Part shown: positions 1 through 6,097 of the stretch, piece by piece
Position numbering within the stretch: the stretch's first letter is position 1
Layout of the letters: each line of letters opens with the position of its first letter
From: Burkholderiaceae bacterium
Lineage (GTDB): Bacteria > Pseudomonadota > Gammaproteobacteria > Burkholderiales > Burkholderiaceae_C
Length of the DNA stretch: 7,314 nucleotides
Assembly: GCA_031256125.1 (NCBI GenBank)
Contig: JAIRRE010000129.1
Span: forward strand, 1 to 7,314
Reading direction: 5' to 3'
Notes under the pieces: model-generated
Told to the model about the DNA's origin: nothing
The model's input: the letters and a program-made list of their open reading frames with translations, nothing else
The model's database searches: none
Made by a program: the position numbers and the translations under genes

Positions 1-449
1 AAAGCAATACCCGCCTGCGTCACCGCGCCGGTGACGCGCTCGCCCTCCACCATCAGGTCATCGACCGCCTGCTGGAACAGCCACAGGCCGGGCTGATTTT
101 CCAGCCGCCGCCGGATCGCCGCCCGTTCCAGCGCCCGGTCCGCCTGTGCGCGCGTGGCCCGCACGGCAGGGCCTTTGCTGCCGTTGAGGATGCGGAACTG
201 GATGCCCGCCTCGTCCGTGGTCAACGCCATCGCGCCGCCGAGCGCATCCACTTCCTTGACCAGATGGCCCTTGCCGATCCCGCCGATGCTGGGGTTGCAG
301 CTCATCTGCCCCAGCGTTTCCAGGCTGTGCGTCAATAGCAGCGTGGCGCACCCCATGCGCGCGGCGGCCAGCGCCGCTTCCGTACCAGCGTGCCCGCCGC
401 CGATCACGATCACGTCGAAGGTTTGGGGATGGATATAAGGGGCCGTCAC
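1..449 (-). CDS. mnmG: tRNA uridine-5-carboxymethylaminomethyl(34) synthesis enzyme MnmG, N-terminal part (3' end outside window)
   Basis: MnmG (GidA) is the FAD-dependent partner of MnmE. Together they install the (carboxymethyl)aminomethyl group on wobble uridine 34 of certain tRNAs in the cytosol. About 149 codons of a protein normally near 630-650 residues are visible. The N-terminal dinucleotide-binding motif [12 protein letters not shown] is followed by the family blocks [46 protein letters not shown] and [17 protein letters not shown], all hallmark MnmG. The start is uncertain. GTG at 447-449 gives an N-terminus ([13 protein letters not shown]) close to the family length. An in-frame ATG at 477-479 adds ten residues and overlaps the fic stop as ATGA. 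Neither has a good Shine-Dalgarno sequence. The gene lies just downstream of fic on the same strand with no visible promoter between them, so co-transcription is likely. The identification itself is secure. Confidence 0.95.
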   Translation of the reverse strand, partial: MTAPYIHPQTFDVIVIGGGHAGTEAALAAARMGCATLLLTHSLETLGQMSCNPSIGGIGKGHLVKEVDALGGAMALTTDEAGIQFRILNGSKGPAVRATRAQADRALERAAIRRRLENQPGLWLFQQAVDDLMVEGERVTGAVTQAGIA

Positions 450-475
450 CGTCTTGATTCTAATCAGCCCGCCTC

Positions 476-1585
476 TCATAAATAGGGGGCAATGGCGTTG
501 TCGTCGTGCGTCAGCAAGTGCAACAGCCTGGAATGGATAAACAGCTTTTCACGGCCCAACGTCAGCTCGCGCAGCACGCCGATAGCAGCGAGCTGCTTGA
601 GATAGCGTGATGCTGCCTGGCGCTCCGCAATCCCTTTGCCCACCACGTTCTGAATACGACAATAGGGCAAATCGAAAATCAGATCCACCAATTCGCGGCT
701 GTAAATTTTTGCCGCCGCCTGCCGAACGTGCTGGGCAGTAAGCACCGATAGTTGGCGAATTGCCGCAATTTTCGCCGTGGTCCAGCGCGCGGTTTCTTCG
801 ATGCCGCGCAGCATATAAATCAGCCAAGGCTCCCAATCCTGCTCGCGCGTCACCGCCAGGAGCAACCGGTAGTAATCCGGCTTGTTGTTGATGATGTATC
901 TACTGAGGTAGAGGATCGGCAGCGTCAGCAGTCCCTCCTGAATCAGAAACAGGTTATTCAGTACCCGGCCCGTGCGGCCATTGCCGTCGGTGAACGGATG
1001 GATGGCCTCGAATTGATAGTGACCGATGGCCATGCGCACCAAGGGATCCACATCGCGCGTTTCGTCGTGCAGATAACGCTCCCAATTGGCCAGCTTGTCG
1101 CGCAACAAATCCTCGCCCAGTGGCGGCGTGTAAATCATCTCACCGGTCTGGTCATTGACCAGGGCCGTCCCCGGTATCCGCCGCACCTGCATCTGCACGC
1201 CCTTGATGCGCGTACAAACCTGCTCGGCCATGCGCGTATTGAACGGCGTTTCCTTGAGAAAGCGAAATCCTTCCATCAACGCGCTTCCGTAGCGCAACGC
1301 TTCGCGCGTGGCCGGATCGGCGCGCTCACCGGCATCGCGGTAGCGGAACAAGCTGTCTGTCGTCGTCACGATGTTTTCAATCTCGGAGCTTGCCCGCGCT
1401 TCCAGCAACGGCAAGGCATTGATGAGAACACCTTGATTGGGAATCAACTCCGCCGCCTGCTTAAGTTCGGCCAGCGCCGCGCGTGCGGCAATGCACTGCT
1501 TCAGAACGGGGCGTGTTTCCACATCTCGGGCAGGGGGCAGCGGGGGAAGATCGTTGTAAGGTTGGCCGGGATTCCAAACGCTCAT
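476..1585 (-). CDS. Fic-domain protein adenylyltransferase, class II (self-inhibited, SoFic-like)
   Basis: Fic enzymes usually transfer AMP from ATP to Ser, Thr or Tyr side chains of target proteins. The 369-residue product has a full catalytic motif, [12 protein letters not shown], at residues 196-207, with the general-base His196 and the phosphate-binding Asp, Asn and Arg all present. At 66-71 the sequence SSEIEN fits the inhibitory-helix motif (S/T)xxxE(G/N), with Glu70 as the predicted inhibitory glutamate. Its position before the Fic core makes this class II, the arrangement of Shewanella SoFic (about 372 aa). The flap region is around 135-153. Residues about 295-350 look like a winged helix ([17 protein letters not shown], then [12 protein letters not shown]). 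There is no separate antitoxin gene, as expected when the inhibitor is built in. The ATG at 1583-1585 lacks a clear Shine-Dalgarno sequence. GC content is visibly below the neighbours (28 of 60 bases at 661-720), which suggests acquisition. The target is unknown. Confidence 0.93.
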   Translation of the reverse strand: MSVWNPGQPYNDLPPLPPARDVETRPVLKQCIAARAALAELKQAAELIPNQGVLINALPLLEARASSEIENIVTTTDSLFRYRDAGERADPATREALRYGSALMEGFRFLKETPFNTRMAEQVCTRIKGVQMQVRRIPGTALVNDQTGEMIYTPPLGEDLLRDKLANWERYLHDETRDVDPLVRMAIGHYQFEAIHPFTDGNGRTGRVLNNLFLIQEGLLTLPILYLSRYIINNKPDYYRLLLAVTREQDWEPWLIYMLRGIEETARWTTAKIAAIRQLSVLTAQHVRQAAAKIYSRELVDLIFDLPYCRIQNVVGKGIAERQAASRYLKQLAAIGVLRELTLGREKLFIHSRLLHLLTHDDNAIAPYL

Positions 1586-1606
1586 GATGCATTTTTAAGT
1601 TTTTTA

Positions 1607-1757
1607 CGACACGTCTGAAGTATATGTCGTCGGCAACCCCATATCAATGAAACATGCTGCAATTTTCTCGTTTTTACGACACGTTCTCGGTACATGTCGA
1701 TGGCAACGACATGTCGACAAGGCATGTTCCAATTTCCTCATTTTTTCGACATGTGCG
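1607..1757. promoter_or_regulatory. Cluster of CGACAYGT half-sites, probable operator array for fic
   Basis: The octamer CGACA(T/C)GT or a close variant recurs in both orientations. Forward copies lie at 1607-1614, 1677-1684, 1707-1714 and 1747-1754. Reverse copies lie at 1622-1629 (two mismatches to the forward copy it faces), 1692-1699 and 1709-1716. Copies 1607/1622 and 1677/1692/1707 are spaced exactly 15 bp apart. Facing pairs make inverted repeats with 7-bp gaps, and 1707-1716 is a perfect 10-bp palindrome, CGACATGTCG. The first pair straddles the predicted fic -10 and start point. This pattern fits cooperative binding by a dimeric repressor, but the regulator is not identified. Confidence 0.5.
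1619..1647 (-). promoter_or_regulatory. Predicted sigma70 promoter of fic (and probably mnmG)
   Basis: On the minus strand, TTGATA (1642-1647, 5 of 6 to consensus) is followed by exactly 17 bp and then TATACT (1619-1624, 5 of 6). Transcription would start near 1612, giving a leader of roughly 27 nt before the fic ATG at 1585. The -10 element overlaps one half-site of the CGACAYGT array, so a bound factor there would block polymerase. No comparable promoter is seen between fic and mnmG, so this may also serve mnmG. Predicted from sequence only. Confidence 0.6.
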
Positions 1758-1837
1758 ACCCTAAACCCCTGTAACTGTCACGCCCCGCGCCTGCGCTCCC
1801 GTCATGCCTGACAATCTAGCGCCAGGAGATAACCGCC

Positions 1838-2710
1838 ATGCCTCACGCCTCTACCTCTACCGTGCCCGCGCTCACCCCCACCACCCGCGTCGCCTTTATC
1901 GGCGGCGGCAACATGGCCAGCGCCATACTGGGCGGCCTGCTGCGGGGCGGGTTGCCCGGTGGTCAGATTCAAGTCGTCGAACCGCTGGCCGCCGTGCGTG
2001 AAAAACTCGCGCATGAATATGGCATCGCCGCGCATGAAAGCGCGGGCGATTTTCTGCAACAGGCCGACTTGATCGTCTGGGCCGTCAAGCCGCAGAGCTT
2101 CGCATTAGCCGCAGCACCGGTGCGCCGTCACGCCGGCGTTGCGGGGCGGGCGCTGCACCTGTCGGTCATGGCTGGCATTCGCATCGCCGGGATCGCCACT
2201 GCCCTTGGCGACACGCCCGTCCGCGCGCGCATCGTCCGCGCCATGCCCAATACCCCAGCGCTTATCGGGCAAGGCATGACCGGCCTGTACGCTGCGCCGG
2301 GCGTGGATGCAACAGACCGCGCGCACGCCGAAGCCGTTATCCGCGCCACCGGCGAGGCGTTGTGGGTGGCCGATGAACCGCTGCTGGACGCCGTGACCGC
2401 CCTTTCCGGTTCCGGCCCGGCTTATGTCTTTTATGTGCTGGAAGCCATGCAGACCGCGGGCGTGGAACTGGGCCTCACGCACGAACAGGAGCGGCACTTG
2501 GCCGTTGCCACCTGTGCCGGATCGGCGGCGCTGGCGCAGCAAGCGAGCGAATCGCTGGCAACCCTGCGCGAGCGCGTCACCAGCAAGGGCGGCACCACTC
2601 ACGCGGCATTGACCGTGCTCGATGGTGCGAACGTCAAATCCACCTTCATCAACGCCCTGCACGCCGCTGCTGCGCGCGCCAAAGAGTTGGGCGATGAATT
2701 TGGGGCGTGA
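1838..2710 (+). CDS. proC: Pyrroline-5-carboxylate reductase
   Basis: ProC reduces 1-pyrroline-5-carboxylate to L-proline with NAD(P)H, the last step of proline synthesis, in the cytosol. The 290-residue product has a Rossmann nucleotide-binding start, FIGGGNMASAI (20-30), preceded by an unusually long tail of about 16 residues rich in Ala, Thr and Pro. Further conserved blocks are VKPQ (83-86), MAGI (111-114), RAMPNTPALIGQGMTGL (134-150) and ALSGSGPAYVF (188-198). The C-terminal dimer domain carries the family signature around VTSKGGTTHAAL (247-258). Family members are usually about 270 residues, and the extra length is all N-terminal. The ATG is supported by AGGAG at 1824-1828, nine bases upstream. 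The gene diverges from fic and converges on ubiA. I see no convincing promoter hexamers between 1760 and 1823. Identification is firm. Confidence 0.96.
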   Translation: MPHASTSTVPALTPTTRVAFIGGGNMASAILGGLLRGGLPGGQIQVVEPLAAVREKLAHEYGIAAHESAGDFLQQADLIVWAVKPQSFALAAAPVRRHAGVAGRALHLSVMAGIRIAGIATALGDTPVRARIVRAMPNTPALIGQGMTGLYAAPGVDATDRAHAEAVIRATGEALWVADEPLLDAVTALSGSGPAYVFYVLEAMQTAGVELGLTHEQERHLAVATCAGSAALAQQASESLATLRERVTSKGGTTHAALTVLDGANVKSTFINALHAAAARAKELGDEFGA

Positions 2711-2729
2711 CCACTGCGCCAGTCACGCC
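2704..2729. terminator. Inverted repeat containing the stop codons of both proC and ubiA; possible bidirectional terminator
   Basis: GGCGTGAC (2704-2711) and GTCACGCC (2722-2729) are perfect reverse complements around a 10-nt loop. The proC stop TGA (2708-2710) is in one arm and the ubiA stop (2723-2725, read on the other strand) in the other. An alternative inner pairing is ACTG/CAGT at 2713-2716 and 2720-2723. No T-run follows on either strand, so this is not a classical intrinsic terminator. The stop codons are only 12 bp apart and no other terminator is visible, so a role at both 3' ends is plausible. Confidence 0.4.
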
Positions 2730-3634
2730 ATCCCCAACACGATCCCCACGAAAGCGGCGCAACTGATCCAGTGGCTGTTAAGGAAAGCCTTGTGGCAGCC
2801 TTCGCGGGTACGTCCGCGAATTAGCGTGTAATGCCACACCGCTTGGGCGGCGGCGGCGGCAAAGCCCAGGCACAGCCACAGCAGGGAACGTTGCGACAGC
2901 CCCGCCACCACAAAATGCCGTGCAATGACGGCCAGCCAGACCGCCAGAAAAATCACGTAAAAGCCCATCACGGCCACCACGTCCATGCGCCCCAGCGTAA
3001 TGGCCGAGGTTTGAATGCCGATTTTTAGATCGTCGTCGCGGTCCACCATCGCGTAGGTGGTGTCGTAGCCGAGCGTATAGACGATCGAGGCCAGGAACAA
3101 CACGATAGCTTCCAGCGGCAAGCGCCCCTGCACGGCGGTATAGGCCATCAGGATGCCAAAGCCGAACGCCACGCCCAAGATCGCTTGCGGCATGGCGAAC
3201 CACCGCTTGGAATACGGGTAGATGATGATGACCAGCAGCGCCGGCACCGCGCAGACCACCGTCTGCCAGTTGATGGTGAACGCCATGCCCAGCCCGATCA
3301 GCGACAGCACCGCGCCGACAGCCAGCGCCTCGGGCACGCCCATCTTGCCGGTGGTGATGGGGCGCTGCAAGGTACGCTTGACGTGGCGGTCGAACTCGCG
3401 GTCGGCCACATCGTTGATGCAGCAGCCCGCCGAGTGCATCAAAAACGGCCCCACCGCAAAAATCAGGAACAGATGCCACCCCGGCCAACCACCCGCCGCC
3501 AGCCACAGCGCGGCCAGCGTCGGCCAAGTCAGCAGCAGCCAGCCTACGGGGGGCTTGACGCGAATCAGGTCAGCATAGAGCGCGAGCTTGGCGCGCAGCG
3601 GGGATCGGGGATTGGGATTCAAAGCTGTTTGCAT
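2723..3634 (-). CDS. ubiA: 4-hydroxybenzoate polyprenyltransferase (ubiquinone synthesis)
   Basis: UbiA is an integral membrane enzyme that attaches the polyprenyl chain to 4-hydroxybenzoate, an early ring step of ubiquinone synthesis. The 303-residue product has both Mg-diphosphate-binding aspartate motifs: NDVADREFD at 74-82 (Asp75, Asp78, Asp82), and [12 protein letters not shown] at 191-202. The stretch [11 protein letters not shown] (86-96) is also typical. Several hydrophobic helices are evident (for example about 32-48, 105-121, 127-140, 172-189, 218-238 and 251-266). Length matches the usual 280-300 residues. The reading frame stays open upstream to 3952, but that part overlaps the peroxidase gene and looks nothing like UbiA, so the ATG at 3632-3634 is chosen. 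This ATG has no Shine-Dalgarno sequence and lies at the foot of a hairpin 28 nt after the peroxidase stop, suggesting translational coupling. It ends 12 bp from the end of proC. Confidence 0.96.
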   Translation of the reverse strand: MQTALNPNPRSPLRAKLALYADLIRVKPPVGWLLLTWPTLAALWLAAGGWPGWHLFLIFAVGPFLMHSAGCCINDVADREFDRHVKRTLQRPITTGKMGVPEALAVGAVLSLIGLGMAFTINWQTVVCAVPALLVIIIYPYSKRWFAMPQAILGVAFGFGILMAYTAVQGRLPLEAIVLFLASIVYTLGYDTTYAMVDRDDDLKIGIQTSAITLGRMDVVAVMGFYVIFLAVWLAVIARHFVVAGLSQRSLLWLCLGFAAAAAQAVWHYTLIRGRTREGCHKAFLNSHWISCAAFVGIVLGMA

Positions 3635-3660
3635 TCGGGCTATTTTTTCACAACCCGAAT
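3633..3660 (-). promoter_or_regulatory. Hairpin at the ubiA start codon, candidate translational-coupling element
   Basis: ATTCGGG and CCCGAAT form a perfect 7-bp inverted repeat (3633-3639 and 3654-3660) around a 14-nt AT-rich loop. On the minus-strand transcript the A and U of the ubiA AUG are the last paired bases of the stem, and there is no purine-rich ribosome-binding site. The peroxidase stop codon at 3663-3665 lies two bases before the stem. A ribosome finishing the peroxidase would therefore open the hairpin and could re-initiate at ubiA. The structure is seen in the sequence; the function is inference. Confidence 0.45.
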
Positions 3661-3671
3661 TTTCACAACCC
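3645..3671 (-). repeat. 15-bp tandem duplication at the peroxidase stop codon
   Basis: On the minus strand GGGTTGTGAAAA occurs twice, at 3660-3671 and 3645-3656, with a 15-bp period. The first copy contains the last codons and the TGA stop of the peroxidase gene. The second repeats the same bases, including a TGA, within the loop of the ubiA leader hairpin. It looks like a small slippage duplication that created part of the leader. Confidence 0.7.
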
Positions 3672-4553
3672 AAGCGCGGACAAGTCCAGCCTGCCCCCAC
3701 GCATCGGCGGGCACCAGAAATACGCGCCGGTAACGGGCCTGGAAAAGCCAAACAGCGCGTCGGCAATGCCGTCCTCCAGCCCCGCCATGCGCCGCAACTG
3801 CGCCTCGAACGCATCGAGCGAGCGGCCGAAAGCCAAAAACAGCAGCCCGGCCTGCGCGTCGCGCGCCCACGGCATGGAACGGCGCAGCACGAAGGCGGGC
3901 GGCGTAAAGCCCTCCTGCGCGGTGCGCTTGACGTGCGCTGACGCGGGAGCATCGTGCAGCTCCTCGTTGTCCCGCAAACGCCGGCCTACGGTTTCGTCCC
4001 GCGCGGCGGGGGTCAGGCGCTCGAAAGCATCGAAGTCATGCACCCATTGCTGCACGGCGGCAAAACTCCCGCCGTCCAGTCTCGGCCCTGCGCCCTGCAC
4101 CAGCGCGGCGGCGCTGGCGGCATCGCCTTGCGGATTTTCAGTGCCGTCCTCATAGCCCGTCAGATCGCGGCCTGAACCGTACTGGAAGGTATCGACCACC
4201 CGTTCCAGCGCAAAAGCCGGGGCCAGCGCCTGTTCGATGCGGCGCGCGGCCCACACCAAATCGCCGCGATCGGCCCCGCGCAGCCAGACCCACAGCGCCG
4301 CTGGCGTGGACGGTATTGCAGCACCCGAACCGGCAACCGCCAGCGCCGGAAAGTCGCGCAGACCCGGCACCACTCCGCCCACGGCTTGCACCAGTTGCGG
4401 CCCCAGCCCCGCGACCGCCGCATCGCCATTGACCTGCGCCGCAAGCGCGGCCAACGCAGCGGGTGCTTGGGCAGGCGTGGTCAGGGCAAACAACAAATGC
4501 CGTCCGGCAACAGGCACGGGTTGCAGAATGCCGGGTTGCGCATCGAGGGTCAT
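3663..4553 (-). CDS. DyP-type haem peroxidase (YfeX/B-type-like)
   Basis: Dye-decolourising peroxidases use haem and hydrogen peroxide to oxidise a range of substrates. This 296-residue protein has no signal peptide or Tat motif and should be cytosolic. The family motif GYEDGTENP is at 133-141, with Asp136 as the distal acid. ASAHVKRT at 204-211 supplies the predicted proximal haem ligand His207. LRRSMPW at 223-229 supplies the distal arginine (Arg224 by my alignment). The ending, [17 protein letters not shown], is also typical. Length is normal for compact B-type members. The frame stays open upstream to 4712, but the ATG at 4551-4553 has AGGAG eight bases before it and gives the family N-terminus, so the extension is rejected. 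It is the first gene of an operon with ubiA (28 nt between them) and diverges from cycA. The natural substrate is unknown. Confidence 0.93.
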   Translation of the reverse strand: MTLDAQPGILQPVPVAGRHLLFALTTPAQAPAALAALAAQVNGDAAVAGLGPQLVQAVGGVVPGLRDFPALAVAGSGAAIPSTPAALWVWLRGADRGDLVWAARRIEQALAPAFALERVVDTFQYGSGRDLTGYEDGTENPQGDAASAAALVQGAGPRLDGGSFAAVQQWVHDFDAFERLTPAARDETVGRRLRDNEELHDAPASAHVKRTAQEGFTPPAFVLRRSMPWARDAQAGLLFLAFGRSLDAFEAQLRRMAGLEDGIADALFGFSRPVTGAYFWCPPMRGGRLDLSALGL

Positions 4554-4652
4554 GGTGAAAGCTCCTGTAAACGGGCCAGTGATGAAAACCCCATAAAAGC
4601 AGCGGCTGAGACAATACGCCGCCTCGCTACTCTGAAAACAGTCAATACATCC
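4554..4652. promoter_or_regulatory. Divergent control region between the peroxidase gene and cycA
   Basis: These 99 bp must hold the 5' signals of both genes. I find no -35/-10 pair with correct spacing on either strand. The best plus-strand guess is GAGACA with TCTGAA 17 bp later, which is weak. On the minus strand TTGACT at about 4640 has no matching -10 at 17 bp. No operator palindrome stands out. Promoter function is inferred from gene arrangement only. Confidence 0.4.
4562..4566 (-). promoter_or_regulatory. Ribosome-binding site fixing the peroxidase start
   Basis: CTCCT on the plus strand reads AGGAG on the minus strand, eight bases upstream of the ATG at 4551-4553. It decides between this start and a longer open frame reaching 4712, which would overlap the beginning of cycA on the other strand and has no such signal. 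Confidence 0.8.
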
Positions 4653-6044
4653 ATGCCGACCCCCGCACCGCCAGAGGCAGAACACCTGCGCCGCAACCTG
4701 CACAACCGGCACATCCAGTTAATCGCCATAGGCGGCGCCATCGGCACCGGGCTGTTCATGGGGTCGGGCAAAACCATCAGCCTGGCCGGGCCGTCGATCA
4801 TCTTCGTGTACATGATTATCGGCTTCATGCTGTTCTTCGTGATGCGCGCGATGGGCGAGTTGCTGCTGTCGAACCTGCACTACAAATCCTTCTCCGACTT
4901 CGCCGCCGACCTGCTCGGCCCGTGGGCGGGCTTTTTTACCGGCTGGACTTACTGGTTCTGCTGGGTTATCACCGGCATCGCCGACGTGGTGGCCATCGCC
5001 GGTTACGCCCAATTCTGGTTTCCGCACCTGGCGCAATGGCTGCCCGCGCTGCTGTGCGTGGCGCTGCTGCTGGCGCTGAACCTGGCGACCGTCAAGCTGT
5101 TCGGCGAAATGGAATTCTGGTTTGCGATGGTCAAGATCATCGCCATCGTTCTGCTGATTTGTTTGGGCGTCTATATGGTCGCCACGGGCTTTCGCTCGCC
5201 CAATGGCACGGCGGCATCACTGGCGCATTTGTGGAACGACGGCGGCATGTTCCCCAAGGGCATCATGGGATTTTTCGCCGGCTTCCAGATCGCAGTGTTC
5301 GCCTTCGTCGGCATCGAATTGGTCGGCGCCACAGCCGCCGAAGCCCAGGACCCGGAAACCACTCTGCCCAAGGCGGTCAACGCCATTCCCCTGCGCGTCA
5401 TCATGTTCTACGTGCTGGCGCTGGCGGCCATCATGTGCATCACGCCCTGGAGCCAGGTCAGCCCGGCCAAAAGCCCCTTCGTCGAACTGTTCGTGCTGGC
5501 CGGCCTGCCCGCCGCCGCGGGCATCATCAACTTCGTGGTCATGACCTCGGCGGCATCGTCGGCCAACAGCGGCATCTTCTCCACCAGCCGCATGCTCTAC
5601 GGCCTGGCGCGGCAAGGCGATGCGCCGAAAAACTTCGCGGCCCTGTCCGCCCGCGCCGTGCCCGCCCAGGGCCTGATCTTTTCCTGCATCTGCCTGCTCG
5701 GCGGCGTGGCGCTGATCTATGCCGTGCCCGACGTGATAACCGCCTTCACGCTGGTCACCACCATCTCGTCGATCTGCTTCATGTTCGTCTGGGCCATCAT
5801 CCTGTTTTCCTACCTAGCCTACCGCAAAAACCGGCCCGAACTGCACGCGCGGTCGATCTACAAAATGCCCGGCGGTAGCTTCATGTGTTGGGTCTGTCTG
5901 GCCTTCTTCGTGTTCGTGCTGGTGTTGTTTACCTTCAAGCCAGACACGCGCATCGCCCTATTCGTCACGCCAGTCTGGTTCATCGTGCTGGGCATCGGGT
6001 ATGCCTTTTCACGCACGGCGCGGATGGCTAAGGCGGCTGCGTAA
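4653..6044 (+). CDS. cycA: D-serine/D-alanine/glycine:H+ symporter
   Basis: CycA is an inner-membrane amino-acid permease of the APC superfamily that takes up glycine, D-serine, D-alanine and related compounds (including D-cycloserine in E. coli). The 463-residue product tracks remembered E. coli CycA (470 aa) along most of its length. Shared stretches include LRRNL..NRHIQLIAIGG (12-28), GAIGTGLFMGSGKTISLAGP (28-47), FTGWTYWFCWV (95-105), LATVKLFGEMEFWFAM (144-159), AHLWNDGG (191-198), SPFVELFVL (274-282) and MTSAASSANSG (297-307). About twelve hydrophobic segments are present, as the family requires. Only the short soluble N-terminus differs. The ATG at 4653-4655 has no Shine-Dalgarno sequence, and no other ATG, GTG or TTG lies in frame in the gap, so the start is chosen by family alignment. 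It ends in TAA, followed by a hairpin at 6064-6097. Confidence 0.96.
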   Translation: MPTPAPPEAEHLRRNLHNRHIQLIAIGGAIGTGLFMGSGKTISLAGPSIIFVYMIIGFMLFFVMRAMGELLLSNLHYKSFSDFAADLLGPWAGFFTGWTYWFCWVITGIADVVAIAGYAQFWFPHLAQWLPALLCVALLLALNLATVKLFGEMEFWFAMVKIIAIVLLICLGVYMVATGFRSPNGTAASLAHLWNDGGMFPKGIMGFFAGFQIAVFAFVGIELVGATAAEAQDPETTLPKAVNAIPLRVIMFYVLALAAIMCITPWSQVSPAKSPFVELFVLAGLPAAAGIINFVVMTSAASSANSGIFSTSRMLYGLARQGDAPKNFAALSARAVPAQGLIFSCICLLGGVALIYAVPDVITAFTLVTTISSICFMFVWAIILFSYLAYRKNRPELHARSIYKMPGGSFMCWVCLAFFVFVLVLFTFKPDTRIALFVTPVWFIVLGIGYAFSRTARMAKAAA

Positions 6045-6063
6045 AAACCAAGGCCATACTCAA

Positions 6064-6097
6064 GCATGACCGCGCCACGCGCGGTGGCGTTTCATGC
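6064..6097. terminator. Compound hairpin between cycA and the CMD-family gene
   Basis: An outer pair, GCATGA (6064-6069) with TCATGC (6092-6097), encloses two overlapping GC-rich stems. One is ACCGCGC/GCGCGGT (6069-6075 with 6079-6085, loop of 3). The other is CGCCAC/GTGGCG (6073-6078 with 6084-6089, loop of 5). The second is followed on the plus strand by TTTC, a weak T-tract suited to ending cycA transcription 30-45 bp after its stop. The outer right arm includes the stop codon of the converging CMD-family gene. Confidence 0.55.

Larger units (their letters stand above)
1601..1759. repeat. 70-bp imperfect tandem repeat (two full units and a partial third) in the fic-proC gap
   Basis: Units start at 1601, 1671 and 1741, exactly 70 bp apart. 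Units 1 and 2 match at about 50 of 70 positions by my hand alignment. Their first ten bases are identical (TTTTTACGAC), and further shared blocks are ATGTCG, GGCAAC, CATG and AATTT. The third unit is recognisable only for its first 15-19 bases (TTTTTTCGACATGT). The area is AT-rich for this genome (24 of 60 G+C at 1621-1680). No open reading frame of useful size lies in it. It covers the fic promoter and the region upstream of it. It may be a duplicated operator segment or the remains of an acquired element. Confidence 0.8.

Noticed and set aside
476..1585. Two-gene Fic toxin/antitoxin (class I) system
   Set aside because: The inhibitory motif lies inside the Fic protein itself and no small antitoxin gene is found upstream.
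752..1618. Long open frame (288 codons) on the plus strand opposite fic
   Set aside because: It is the antisense shadow of a convincing Fic protein; the translation is Gln/Arg/His-rich with no recognisable domain.
1601..1759. Replication origin or iteron array
   Set aside because: mnmG is often near oriC, but I see no DnaA boxes (TTATNCACA type), and 70-bp units with two copies do not look like plasmid iterons; the sites overlap a promoter instead.
1601..1759. CRISPR array
   Set aside because: There are only two full units, they are imperfect along their whole length, and there is no repeat/spacer distinction and no cas gene.
3663..3700. Encapsulin cargo-loading peptide at the peroxidase C-terminus
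   Set aside because: Some DyP proteins carry one, but here the protein ends directly after the catalytic domain (RLDLSALGL) without a linker, and no encapsulin gene is in the window.
3635..3952. 106-residue N-terminal extension of the ubiA reading frame
   Set aside because: It runs through the 3' part of the peroxidase gene in another frame, is Arg/Cys-rich and unlike UbiA; the enzyme's normal N-terminus begins at ATG 3634.
4386..4652. Upstream extension of the cycA frame
   Set aside because: It overlaps the 5' part of the peroxidase gene on the opposite strand, and the CycA-like sequence starts only after ATG 4653.
4922..5878. Long open frame (318 codons) on the plus strand inside cycA
   Set aside because: It is a frame-shifted shadow of cycA, rich in Arg, Gly and His, typical of out-of-frame GC-rich DNA.
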